DNA from: Chloroflexota bacterium
GTDB lineage: Bacteria > Chloroflexota > Limnocylindria > QHBO01
Length of the DNA stretch: 7,846 nucleotides
Direction of reading: 5' to 3'
Assembly (NCBI GenBank): GCA_029865285.1
Contig: JAOUHE010000076.1
Location: forward strand, 1 to 7,846
Shown: positions 1-6,405 of the stretch, piece after piece
How the letters are laid out: every line of letters begins with the position of its first letter
How positions within the stretch are numbered: position 1 is the stretch's first letter
Translations under genes and position numbers: made by a program
The notes under the pieces: generated by a model
Databases searched by the model: none
The model's input: only the letters and a program-made list of their open reading frames with translations
Told to the model about the DNA's origin: nothing

Positions 1-285
1 CGCAGCCGCCACCGACGAGGCATCCATCGACTGACCGAAGACAAGCTCCACCGGGTCGAGCGTACCGATCCCCCGCCCGACGTTGCCGGGCAGGATGGAT
101 GCCGGTGGAGCGAGGACGGCCGCAAGTCCGGCTGTGGCGTTGCCGCCTGCGGAGACCGTGGTGGCGACGGCGAGGGCCAGGGCTGCGACCGACGTTCGAG
201 TGATGGCTCGATGACGGCGCACCTGGCGCGCGACTGACGCCAGCGGGGCACGCGATGTCGCGCGAATGCTGCGGATGGAAAGCAA
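1..285 (-). CDS. Exported protein with probable Ig-like (SbsA/Big_5) domain, N-terminal fragment
   Basis: The first 95 codons of a gene that runs off the left edge. I choose the TTG at 285-283 because an AGGAGT Shine-Dalgarno sits 9 bases upstream (295-300); a GTG at 222-220 would give a shorter, more usual signal peptide but has no visible ribosome binding site. The protein has an arginine-rich n-region (residues about 5-31), a hydrophobic stretch of Ala/Leu/Val (about 33-44, ending near TTVSA), then a small-residue region, so a Sec signal peptide is likely. From about residue 70 the text GTLDPVELVFGQSMDASSV resembles the start of bacterial Ig-like Big_5 domains, which usually read 'PV.I.FS.PMD..SV'. 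Such domains occur in surface and cell-wall proteins, including some L,D-transpeptidases, but the catalytic part, if any, is outside the window. Export is fairly clear; the domain call is moderate; the enzyme class is unknown. Confidence 0.6.
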   Translation of the reverse strand, partial: MLSIRSIRATSRAPLASVARQVRRHRAITRTSVAALALAVATTVSAGGNATAGLAAVLAPPASILPGNVGRGIGTLDPVELVFGQSMDASSVAAA

Positions 286-355
286 TAGACCAGGACTCCT
301 GTCATGGGCGGGCCGTGTGTCGCGGACAGCGCACGGTTGCCCCAATGGCGGTCGG

Positions 356-361
356 AGTATA
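356..361 (-). promoter_or_regulatory. Candidate -10 box (TATACT) for the exported-protein gene
   Basis: Read on the minus strand this is TATACT, five of six matches to the bacterial -10 consensus, in otherwise very GC-rich DNA. It lies between the dprA stop and the TTG start at 285, which would give a leader of roughly 60 bases. No convincing -35 hexamer is visible at 16-18 bases upstream, so this is a weak call. Confidence 0.3.
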
Positions 362-362
362 C

Positions 363-375
363 CGGTGATTCACCG
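363..375. repeat. Short perfect inverted repeat at the dprA stop codon
   Basis: CGGTG-ATT-CACCG: two 5-base arms around a 3-base centre. It spans the dprA stop codon (372-370) and ends one base from the candidate TATACT box, so it could be an operator half-covering that promoter or a small hairpin at the end of dprA. There is no T-run after it, so it is not a standard intrinsic terminator. It is short enough to be chance. Confidence 0.3.
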
Positions 376-1500
376 CGCGCGGTCCGCTGCGGCCCCGATG
401 CGCCGTGCCGCGGGGGTCGGATGGAAGGTCGCCCCGCCGTAATTGTCGACCAGTCCTCGGGCCTCAAGGAGCGTCACCGCGCTGGCCAGAACCCCGGTGC
501 GAAGGCCGGTCCGACCGATCAGCTCCTCGATCGACGCGGAGCGTCGCAGGAGTCCGCCGAGCACCAGGCCCTCCGCTTCCGAGAGGGTGGCAACACTCAC
601 CGGCCGCGCACCGGACCTCGCCCCAACCGCATGCAGCAGCGCTGCCGACGAGGTGACCAGCGCGGCCAGGTGGTCGGCGATCAACCGATTGCAGCCCGAC
701 GACGCGACGGCATCGATCGGCCCGGGCACTGCATGCAAGTCGCGACCGTAATCCACGGCGGCGGCCGCGGTGAGGAGTGCCCCGGACCGATCCGGCGCCT
801 CGACCACCACGACGGCCCGCGCAAGGCCGGCGATGATGCGATTCCGACGCGCGAAGTCCGGCCGGCCGGTGGACTGGCCCGCGGCGAGCTCCGAGACGAG
901 CGCCCCACCGCTGGCCAGCATGCGGCGGGCGAGCTCACGGTGGCGGGGCGGATAGACCCGATCCAACGGAGAGGGCAGCACGCCGATGCTGCGCCCGCCG
1001 GCGGCAACCGCGGCAGCGTGAGCCTCGCCGTCGATTCCGAGCGCCAGGCCGCTGATGACCGTCACCCCGGCCCGCGCCAGCTCATCACCAAGATCCGCGG
1101 CGCATGCCCGCCCGTACCCGGTCGCCCGACGCGTCCCGACGATCGCGACCCCAGGGGCCTCAAACGCATCTCCGTCGCCGGCCACGTACAGGACCGGTGG
1201 CCGCGGGTCGATCTCCGCGAGTGCGCGCGGGTAGGTCGCGTCAAGCGCCGTCAGCACCTCGCCGCCTGCCAGTCTTGTGGCGCGCTCGACGCGCGCCAGG
1301 ACTGCGGGCGGACCCTCGCGCCGCAGACGGCGCAGCGCCGCATTCCCATCGTCGGCGACGCGCGGGAGAACAGTCAGCAACTCCGCGCCGGCCGCCCACG
1401 CGGCGCGGGTGCTGCCGAATCGATGCAGCAGTCGCGCAAAGCCCACCGGCCCGACACCGGGCAACTGCGCCAGCGTCACCCAGAACGGTCGTTCGGCCAT
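370..1500 (-). CDS. dprA: DprA/Smf, DNA-processing protein for natural transformation
   Basis: DprA binds incoming single-stranded DNA in the cytoplasm and loads RecA on it. Numbering from the ATG at 1500 (376 residues, normal for the family): an N-terminal helical region with the HhH-like LPGVGPVGFARLL (13-25); then the Rossmann-like core with VGTRRATGYG (121-130), SGLALGIDGEAH (150-161), FARRNRIIAGL (216-226), SGALLTAA (239-246) and HAVPG (256-260); then a C-terminal winged-helix domain (about 305-362). The reading frame stays open upstream to a GTG at 1644 whose GTGA overlaps the stop codon of the upstream comM gene. That longer version adds 48 Pro/Gly/Arg-rich residues with no family resemblance and its GTG has no Shine-Dalgarno; the 1500 ATG has only a weak one. 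I prefer 1500 on family grounds, but translational coupling at 1644 is possible. Oddity: the usual G-x-G before LD..YPP is PSP (176-178). Confidence 0.93.
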   Translation of the reverse strand: MAERPFWVTLAQLPGVGPVGFARLLHRFGSTRAAWAAGAELLTVLPRVADDGNAALRRLRREGPPAVLARVERATRLAGGEVLTALDATYPRALAEIDPRPPVLYVAGDGDAFEAPGVAIVGTRRATGYGRACAADLGDELARAGVTVISGLALGIDGEAHAAAVAAGGRSIGVLPSPLDRVYPPRHRELARRMLASGGALVSELAAGQSTGRPDFARRNRIIAGLARAVVVVEAPDRSGALLTAAAAVDYGRDLHAVPGPIDAVASSGCNRLIADHLAALVTSSAALLHAVGARSGARPVSVATLSEAEGLVLGGLLRRSASIEELIGRTGLRTGVLASAVTLLEARGLVDNYGGATFHPTPAARRIGAAADRAR

Positions 1501-1640
1501 CGGATCGAGATCTCTGAGCTCCAGCGTGTTCCAGCCGCCTCTCTCGCGCGGCTGCGCCCTCGGGCTTGATCCGTCAGCGGCCGGACCCGGCGCCCCCTCC
1601 GGTGTCGCACCGACGATCGGTCCGGCCGGCCCCACTCCGA

Positions 1641-3158
1641 TCACGGCAGGGCCACGGCGCGATAGCGCAGGGCCTCGTCGAGGTGAAGTGCGCTGACCGT
1701 CGCTTCGCCCTCCAGGTCAGCCACGGTTCGGGCGACGCGCGCGGTGCGGTGCATCCGCCGGGGCGAGAGCCCGAATCGGCGGCCGCGGCGTGCGAGCAGT
1801 TCAAGAAACGAAGCCGCGAAGCCGTGCTGCTCATCGAACTGTGGGGCGGGCAGTTCCGCGTTCGCTCGACCCTGGCGGTCCAGCTGCCGACGCCACGCGA
1901 CCGCCACGCGAGCGGCGACCGGGTTGCTCCCCTCGGGTGGCCGCGAACCCCGGGCGATGCCCGTCGTCTGGCGCTCGGGCTCGGCCATCGTGACCCACAG
2001 GTCGATCCGATCTCGCAGCGGTCCGGAGAGGCGCGCAGCGTATCGGCGTGCTGCCGCGTCTTCGCAGGTACACGCACGGCCGGGCGATCCGCGCCAGCCG
2101 CAAGGGCACGGATTGAACCCCGCCAGCAACGTGAACCTGGCCGGCAGGCTGAGCGCTCCTTCGACCCGGGCGATCGTGACGCTTCCCGACTCGAGCGGCT
2201 CGCGCAGCGCGTCGAGCGCGTCCGCGCGGAACTGCAGCGTCTCATCGAGCAGAAGGACGCCGCGGTGCCCGAGCGAGGCCTCACCCGGACGCACCCGTGG
2301 CCCGCCACCGACCAGCGCCTGCGTCGAAATCGTGTGGTGCGGTGCGCGGAACGGGCGGGCACGAACCAGCGGGGTCCGACGGTCGAGCAGTCCGGCGACC
2401 GAATAGATACGGCTGACGGCGACCGCCTCGTCGTCCTCCAGCGGGGGCAGCAGGCCGGCAGCGCTGCGCAGCAGCAGGGTCTTCCCGATCCCCGGCGGGC
2501 CGCAGAGAACGAGGTTGTGGTGCCCGGCCACGGCAATCTCGAGTGCCCGGCGCGCGACCTGCTGACCATCGACCTCCGCGAGATCCGGGCCCGCCGCTCG
2601 CTCGGGGAGGGAGGCCGGCAGCTCGGCCGGACCCGGCGCCATCACCTCCAGGCCGGCTAGGTGGCGGATCGCCTGCCCCAGCGTCACGGCGCCATAGGCG
2701 CGTACGCCCGCTGTGGCCGCCTCACCGACCGATCCTCCCGGCACGATCATCTCGGGTACCCCGGCGTCGCGGACCGCTGCCGCCAGCGCCATCGTTCCGG
2801 CCACGGGGCGCAGGGCGCCGTCAAGGGCCAGCTCGCCGACCAGGGCCGTCGCAGACAGGTGATCGTGGCGCGGTAGCTGCCCGGACGCGGCGAGGATCCC
2901 GACCGCGATCGCCAGGTCATACCCCGTGCCATCCTTCGGGAGATCGGCCGGGGCAAGGTTGACGGTGATTCTTCGCGCCGGCACCTCGAAGCCACTGTTG
3001 CGCAGCGCGCTGCGCACCCGCTCGCGAGCCTCCTGCACCTGGCTTCCGGCCAGCCCGACGATGGTCAGCGCGGGCAGCCCGAAGGCGACGTCCACCTCGA
3101 CACGGACCGGGACCCCGTCAACTCCGAGGATCGACGCACTGAGCGTCTCCGCCAGCAC
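1641..3158 (-). CDS. comM: YifB/ComM family AAA+ protein (Mg-chelatase-like)
   Basis: Members of this family (ComM in Vibrio, YifB in E. coli) are hexameric AAA+ helicases; ComM drives branch migration during integration of transforming DNA. With the GTG at 3158 the protein is 505 residues, the usual family length, and begins with the family-typical LAETLSASILGVDG. A strong GGAGGTG (3165-3171) lies 6 bases upstream. Domains: N-terminal Lon/ChlI-like domain (about 5-180, including RITVNLAPADLPKDG), AAA+ core with Walker A GPPGIGKT (220-227), RPFRAPHHT, Walker B VLLLDE (301-306), paired cysteines in NPCPCG (C351, C353) and CTC (C363, C365), SGPLRDRID (378-386), then the C-terminal Mg-chelatase helical domain ending LHLDEALRYRAVALP. 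The usual LDELPEF after Walker B is changed to LDETLQF. An alternative GTG at 3224, also with a good ribosome site, would add 22 residues unlike the family. The stop overlaps the upstream possible dprA start, so the two are co-transcribed. Confidence 0.93.
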   Translation of the reverse strand: MLAETLSASILGVDGVPVRVEVDVAFGLPALTIVGLAGSQVQEARERVRSALRNSGFEVPARRITVNLAPADLPKDGTGYDLAIAVGILAASGQLPRHDHLSATALVGELALDGALRPVAGTMALAAAVRDAGVPEMIVPGGSVGEAATAGVRAYGAVTLGQAIRHLAGLEVMAPGPAELPASLPERAAGPDLAEVDGQQVARRALEIAVAGHHNLVLCGPPGIGKTLLLRSAAGLLPPLEDDEAVAVSRIYSVAGLLDRRTPLVRARPFRAPHHTISTQALVGGGPRVRPGEASLGHRGVLLLDETLQFRADALDALREPLESGSVTIARVEGALSLPARFTLLAGFNPCPCGWRGSPGRACTCEDAAARRYAARLSGPLRDRIDLWVTMAEPERQTTGIARGSRPPEGSNPVAARVAVAWRRQLDRQGRANAELPAPQFDEQHGFAASFLELLARRGRRFGLSPRRMHRTARVARTVADLEGEATVSALHLDEALRYRAVALP

Positions 3159-3164
3159 GGGCAG

Positions 3165-3171
3165 CACCTCC
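3165..3171 (-). promoter_or_regulatory. Ribosome binding site of comM
   Basis: Minus-strand GGAGGTG, six bases before the GTG at 3158-3156. It is close to the ideal Shine-Dalgarno and, with the family N-terminus, decides the 3158 start over the GTG at 3224. A competing GGGAGG lies at 3232-3237, seven bases before the 3224 GTG. Confidence 0.6.
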
Positions 3172-3211
3172 CCGCGGAGGCGACCAGGTGATGGAATGGA
3201 CCGATGAAGGT

Positions 3212-3257
3212 GCCGGTCGCGCACCTGCTCGCCTCCCAGATTCCGGCGGCGACCGGC
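3212..3257 (-). promoter_or_regulatory. Potential stem-loop in the comM leader
   Basis: A perfect 9-base inverted repeat, GCCGGTCGC at 3212-3220 and its complement GCGACCGGC at 3249-3257, separated by 28 bases. In the comM transcript the loop would hold the upstream Shine-Dalgarno (3232-3237) and the upstream GTG (3224-3222). The stem lies between the cpaE-like stop (3303) and the preferred comM start (3158). It could be a leader structure that affects translation or transcript stability. There is no T-run, so it is not a canonical terminator. Function is inferred only from the pairing. Confidence 0.35.
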
Positions 3258-3302
3258 GCGGTGAACCTACGCGACGGGGCTTACCGGGACGTTAGGGGCG
3301 CC

Positions 3303-4490
3303 TTATCGATCAGGTGGCGCAGACGCAGCCGCGATGGCGTCCTTCTCGAGCGCGGTGGCAAACGCCAGCACACTCTTCCCGAGTGGTTGTTCCGGGCGGC
3401 TCGACATGAACGGCTCACCGGAATTCAGGGCGCTGATGGCGGCTCGATACTCGTTGATGATCTGGTAGTCGATCTTCCGCCCGAGCGCCGACTCGGCGTT
3501 GCTCACGTTGATGCCGGTGTACGCGTTCGATCGGTTCAGGACCAGCTGAACCTTGCTCTTCTCGTAGCCGAGGCTGTCCATCGTCTCGAGCACGAGGCGG
3601 ACGTTCTTCAGGCAGGAAAGGTCGGCGGTCATCACCACGAAGATGACGTCCGATTCGTCGAACAGCTGCAGATTGAAGTCGTCGATCGCCTGCGACATGT
3701 CCACCAGGGTGAAGTCGTAGATCCGCCGAGCCAGCGCCAGGATGTTCGTCACCACGGCCGGTGCCAGACGCTGTCGCTCGACCACGATGTCCGCCGACTC
3801 AGGCGATGGAGGCGCCAGGAGCAGGTCCATTCCGGATCGGTGGCGGACCATCAGCTTGCGCAGTAGGTCGGCATCAAGATCCGTTTCGCTGACCGCGTTG
3901 ACCATCGACGCGGTGTCGAGACCGAGATCGAGGAAGACGCGAAGGTCGCCGAACTGCAGGTTCGCATCGATGAGCGCAGTCTTGCGCTTCAACTCGCGGC
4001 TCAGGGCGATGGCAGTGTTGATCGCAATGGTGGTATTCCCCACGCCACCCTTGGCCGGGTAGAAGAGACCCAGCCGTCCGAGCGTCGGCGTCTCATCGGC
4101 GCTTCCGGTGGCCGTGCCGCCCCGGGCGAGCAGCGCCTTGATGCGTGCCATCAGCTCGAGTGGGTGGAACGGCTTGACGATGTCGTCGTCGGCGCCCGCG
4201 CGGAGGCCCTTCACCCGCTGCCCCACGTCGGCTTCGGCGGTGAGCATGATGATCGGCACGCGCCGCCCCTGCTCGGCCGCTCGAATCTGCTGCGTGGCAG
4301 CGTAGCCATCCAGCTTCGGCATCGCCACGTCCATCAGGATCAGGTCCGGCTGCGCGTCGCGGGCCATCTCGACACCGGCGGCCCCATCGGAGGCGACGAT
4401 GACGTCGTATCCCTCCTGCTTGAGGGCAAACACAAGGACGCGCTGGATGTTGAGATCGTCGTCGACGACCAAAACCTTGGTGCCGGGCAT
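3303..4490 (-). CDS. Receiver domain fused to CpaE/TadZ-like MinD-superfamily ATPase
   Basis: CpaE/TadZ proteins localise Tad (type IVc) pilus machines to the cell pole. I start at the ATG at 4490 because GGAG (4497-4500) lies 6 bases upstream and the receiver domain begins at once with KVLVVDDD; the frame stays open 19 codons further, without family resemblance. Of 395 residues, 1-120 are a complete receiver domain: acidic pocket D10-D12, phospho-acceptor D54 in LILMDVAMPKLDG, T84, and K106 in VKPF. After a Gly/Thr/Ser linker (about 123-138) comes the ATPase: deviant P-loop KGGVGNTT (147-154), LIDANLQFGDL (173-183, a CpaE hallmark), YDFTLVDM as Walker B (258-265), and a typical CpaE C-terminus (VLNRSNAYTGINVSNAESAL). 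The P-loop lysine before TT is Asn (N152), as other residues also replace it in many CpaE/TadZ proteins; the signature K147 is kept. No other tad gene is in the window, so this is an orphan here. Could also be described as a ParA/MinD-type response regulator. Confidence 0.88.
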   Translation of the reverse strand: MPGTKVLVVDDDLNIQRVLVFALKQEGYDVIVASDGAAGVEMARDAQPDLILMDVAMPKLDGYAATQQIRAAEQGRRVPIIMLTAEADVGQRVKGLRAGADDDIVKPFHPLELMARIKALLARGGTATGSADETPTLGRLGLFYPAKGGVGNTTIAINTAIALSRELKRKTALIDANLQFGDLRVFLDLGLDTASMVNAVSETDLDADLLRKLMVRHRSGMDLLLAPPSPESADIVVERQRLAPAVVTNILALARRIYDFTLVDMSQAIDDFNLQLFDESDVIFVVMTADLSCLKNVRLVLETMDSLGYEKSKVQLVLNRSNAYTGINVSNAESALGRKIDYQIINEYRAAISALNSGEPFMSSRPEQPLGKSVLAFATALEKDAIAAASAPPDR

Positions 4491-4526
4491 GCGAGACTCC
4501 GCTGCTGGAAAGGGGAGGTCCGCGCG

Positions 4527-4532
4527 ATTATA
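4527..4532 (-). promoter_or_regulatory. Candidate -10 box (TATAAT) for the receiver-CpaE gene
   Basis: A perfect TATAAT on the minus strand, overlapping the TAA stop of the upstream hydrolase gene. In DNA this GC-rich a perfect match is unlikely by chance. A start about 7 bases downstream would give a leader near 30 bases containing the GGAG site, a sensible arrangement for the ATG at 4490. I see no good -35 at 16-18 bases and no extended -10 TGn, so activator dependence is possible. It suggests the cpaE-comM-dprA set is a transcription unit separate from the hydrolase. Confidence 0.45.
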
Positions 4533-5550
4533 CGGGCGCGACCCCATCGAGGTGGCGCCTCAGAAAGTCGAGCACCCGCCGCTCGTACTCGGCGCCTCCG
4601 ACCGCATGTGCGTCAGCGTGACCCGCGCCATGAACGCTGTACAGCTCCTTCGGCTCCCCCGCCGCCGCATACAGGCGCTCCGACTGGCGCGGGCTCACCA
4701 GCCGATCCTGGTCGGGCGAGATGAGCAGGAGGCCGCGCGGCGAGATCTGCGCCACGCGGTTGAGCGGCGATCGCAGCCGCACCCGGGACCGCAGGCTGGC
4801 CGCCGCCACCGCCAGGCGTGAGCCGAGGCGCGGCATCGGGAAGCCGAGGTCGGCCATCCGGTTGCCGATCGGGTCGTGCAGTTCGCCGTACGAAGCGTCC
4901 GCCACGACGGCCGCCACGGGCAGGTCCGGCGCAGCCATGATCGCCACGGAGCCGCCCATGCTGATCCCCATCAGCGCGATCGGGCCGAGGCCGCGGCTCT
5001 GCAGGAAGTGGACGGCGGCGGCGGCATCTCGCTGCTCAGCCGTGCCCAGCGTGATCGGTGCCTCGTCGGAGTCGCCGTGCCCACGAAAGTCGAACTGCAG
5101 CACGTGATACTGCCGTTGGAGCCACGGCACGAAGGCTGCCAGCCAGGGCAGCCTGTGCCAGCTGAAACCGTGCATCAGGACGACCGCCGCGCGCGTCTCC
5201 CGTCCCGCACCGATCAGCCAGCCGGAGAGGGTCACGCCGTCATCGGTGGTGAATCGGACGTCCTCGTACGCCAGCCCGAGTGCCCCGGGCGTGGCCGGTG
5301 CTCCCTCGGCCGGCTCGAAGGGCCGCCGGCCCGGGCGCACGATCCGCCGTGACCCCTCAACCGTAACGAAGCCAAGGTAGCCAAGCGCCCCCGCTGCCGC
5401 GATCCTCCCCAGCCACGCTGCGAGGCCGCGGCGTGTCGCCGGATCAGCCGTCGCTTGCCTCCCGAGCGGCCCGCATCGCGCCGGCGATCGGTCGGGTGAG
5501 CTCGGCGAGCTCCATCGGCACGATCCACTTCGTGGAGCTGCCCGCGGCAA
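4528..5550 (-). CDS. Membrane-anchored alpha/beta hydrolase (Bem46/ABHD13-like)
   Basis: A serine hydrolase fold with unknown substrate. Numbering from the TTG at 5550 (340 residues): a hydrophobic segment LAAWLGRIAAAGALGYLGFV (43-62), followed by basic residues and RPGRRPF, probably a membrane anchor; then the family-typical LAYEDVRFTTDDGVTLSGWLI (93-113), oxyanion-loop LMHGFSWHR (125-133), FDFRGHGDSD (153-162), nucleophile elbow GISMGGS with Ser197, acid Asp282 in DQDRLVS, and catalytic His311 in GAGHAD. The start is a problem: between the TTG at 5550 and a GTG at 5340 (which would delete the anchor) there is no in-frame ATG, GTG or TTG. The 5550 start overlaps the upstream SPFH gene by 107 bases. 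A GGGAGG near 5459-5464 lies 6 bases before an in-frame ACG, so a rare start codon near the SPFH stop is possible. The overlap means it is co-transcribed with the SPFH gene, suggesting a membrane-linked role. Confidence 0.85.
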   Translation of the reverse strand: MPRAAPRSGSCRWSSPSSPDRSPARCGPLGRQATADPATRRGLAAWLGRIAAAGALGYLGFVTVEGSRRIVRPGRRPFEPAEGAPATPGALGLAYEDVRFTTDDGVTLSGWLIGAGRETRAAVVLMHGFSWHRLPWLAAFVPWLQRQYHVLQFDFRGHGDSDEAPITLGTAEQRDAAAAVHFLQSRGLGPIALMGISMGGSVAIMAAPDLPVAAVVADASYGELHDPIGNRMADLGFPMPRLGSRLAVAAASLRSRVRLRSPLNRVAQISPRGLLLISPDQDRLVSPRQSERLYAAAGEPKELYSVHGAGHADAHAVGGAEYERRVLDFLRRHLDGVAPV

Positions 5551-6328
5551 GCGCCTTGAGCGCTTCGAGGTACTGGAGCGCCATCGTCTTCTGATCGACC
5601 CCCTTGGCCGCCTCGAAGATCGTCTTCAGCGCGTTGCTGAAGCCCTCGGCACGCAGCACCTGGGCCTGTCGCTCGCCCTCGGCACGCAGGATCGCACTCT
5701 GCTTGTCGCCTTCGGCCACGTTGATGGTCGATTGGCGCGTTCCCTCCGACTCGGTGATGTTGGCCCGACGGTTGCGCTCGGCGCTCATCTGGCGATTCAT
5801 CGCGTCCTGGATGTCGCGCGGCGGCACGATCTCGCGGATCTCGACGCTCGTGATCTTCACGCCCCAGCGATGCGTCACCTCGTCGAGCTTGGAGCGAAGG
5901 ACGTTGTTGATCTCTTCGCGCTTGGCAAGCACGTCGTCGAGCGGGATATCGCCGATCACTGCACGCAGGGTGGTCGCGGCCAGCGCCTGCGAAGCGCCGG
6001 TGAAGTCGACCACCGCGGTCACCGTGACATCGGGCTGGAAGACCTTGGAGTACACCAGGAAGTCGATGCTGATGGGCGCGTTGTCCTTGGTGATGCAGGT
6101 CTGCTGCGGCACCTCCAGAAACCGCTCCCGCAGGTCAACCTTGACGGCGGTCTGGATGAAGGGGATGAGCAGCACAAGTCCCGGTCCGCGCGCGCCCTGC
6201 AGGCGTCCCAGGAAGAAGACGACAAGCCGCTCGTATTCACGAACGATGTGCACCGTGCTCGTGATAACGACGAGCAGGAATGCAAGTCCGGCGAGCAGCA
6301 GAACGAGGCCGATCGCGTTGTCAGGCAT
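5444..6328 (-). CDS. SPFH/band 7 (stomatin/slipin-like) membrane protein
   Basis: SPFH proteins form ring-like oligomers on the membrane, organise lipid domains and hold or control membrane proteases. The 294-residue protein starts at an ATG with AAGGGA seven bases upstream. It has one N-terminal membrane segment (about 5-24, IGLVLLLAGLAFLLVVITST), the slipin-type start VREYERLVVFFLGRLQGARGPG, ITKDNAPISIDFLVYSKVFQP, and IGDIPLDDVLAKREEINNVL, then a charged Ala/Glu/Arg coiled-coil region (about 185-240, with repeated AEG motifs) and a short C-terminal region ending near REASDG. These match bacterial slipins/QmcA-like proteins. Slipin genes commonly pair with an nfeD gene; none is visible on either side here. 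Instead the next gene downstream is an alpha/beta hydrolase with overlapping ends. The stop is TGA at 5446-5444. Confidence 0.93.
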   Translation of the reverse strand: MPDNAIGLVLLLAGLAFLLVVITSTVHIVREYERLVVFFLGRLQGARGPGLVLLIPFIQTAVKVDLRERFLEVPQQTCITKDNAPISIDFLVYSKVFQPDVTVTAVVDFTGASQALAATTLRAVIGDIPLDDVLAKREEINNVLRSKLDEVTHRWGVKITSVEIREIVPPRDIQDAMNRQMSAERNRRANITESEGTRQSTINVAEGDKQSAILRAEGERQAQVLRAEGFSNALKTIFEAAKGVDQKTMALQYLEALKALAAGSSTKWIVPMELAELTRPIAGAMRAAREASDG

Positions 6329-6345
6329 GTGTCATTCCCTTCTTC

Positions 6346-6387
6346 GACGGTTCAGTCTGCCGAACGGCAGCGGCTGCACCGACCGTC
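6346..6387 (-). promoter_or_regulatory. Nested stem-loop just upstream of the SPFH ribosome site
   Basis: Two nested perfect pairings lie between the dehydrogenase stop and the SPFH start: an outer arm GACGGT (6346-6351) with ACCGTC (6382-6387), and an inner hairpin CTGCCG-AA-CGGCAG (6357-6370). In the transcript the structure ends immediately before the purine-rich Shine-Dalgarno stretch (6336-6345). No T-run follows, so it is not a classic terminator; it may separate the two genes by RNA processing or attenuation, or stabilise the 5' end of the SPFH transcript. Confidence 0.35.
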
Positions 6388-6405
6388 CGAGAGCAGGATA
6401 GGACA

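Noticed and set aside
1..304. Alternative minus-strand start ATG at 304 in another frame
   Set aside because: The product is Arg/Pro/Ser-rich with no signal peptide, while the TTG frame gives a clear signal peptide and Ig-like text.
304..1569. 421-codon open frame on the plus strand
   Set aside because: It is fully antisense to dprA, is rich in Arg/Gly/Pro with no recognisable motif, and is explained by GC-rich codon use on the other strand.
1566..2660. 364-codon plus-strand open frame
   Set aside because: Antisense to comM, low-complexity Arg/Ala/Gly composition and no family resemblance.
3259..3302. Intrinsic terminator after the receiver-CpaE gene
   Set aside because: I found no stem followed by a T-run here, so read-through into comM is likely.
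3204..3866. Plus-strand frame opening with ATGAAGGTGCCGG and reading like a start of a gene
   Set aside because: It runs antisense into the well-supported receiver-CpaE gene and its protein has no recognisable domain; the apparent start lies in the comM leader.
6395..6400. TATCCT as a -10 box for the SPFH gene
   Set aside because: No acceptable -35 at 16-18 bases and only a moderate match; not enough to call.
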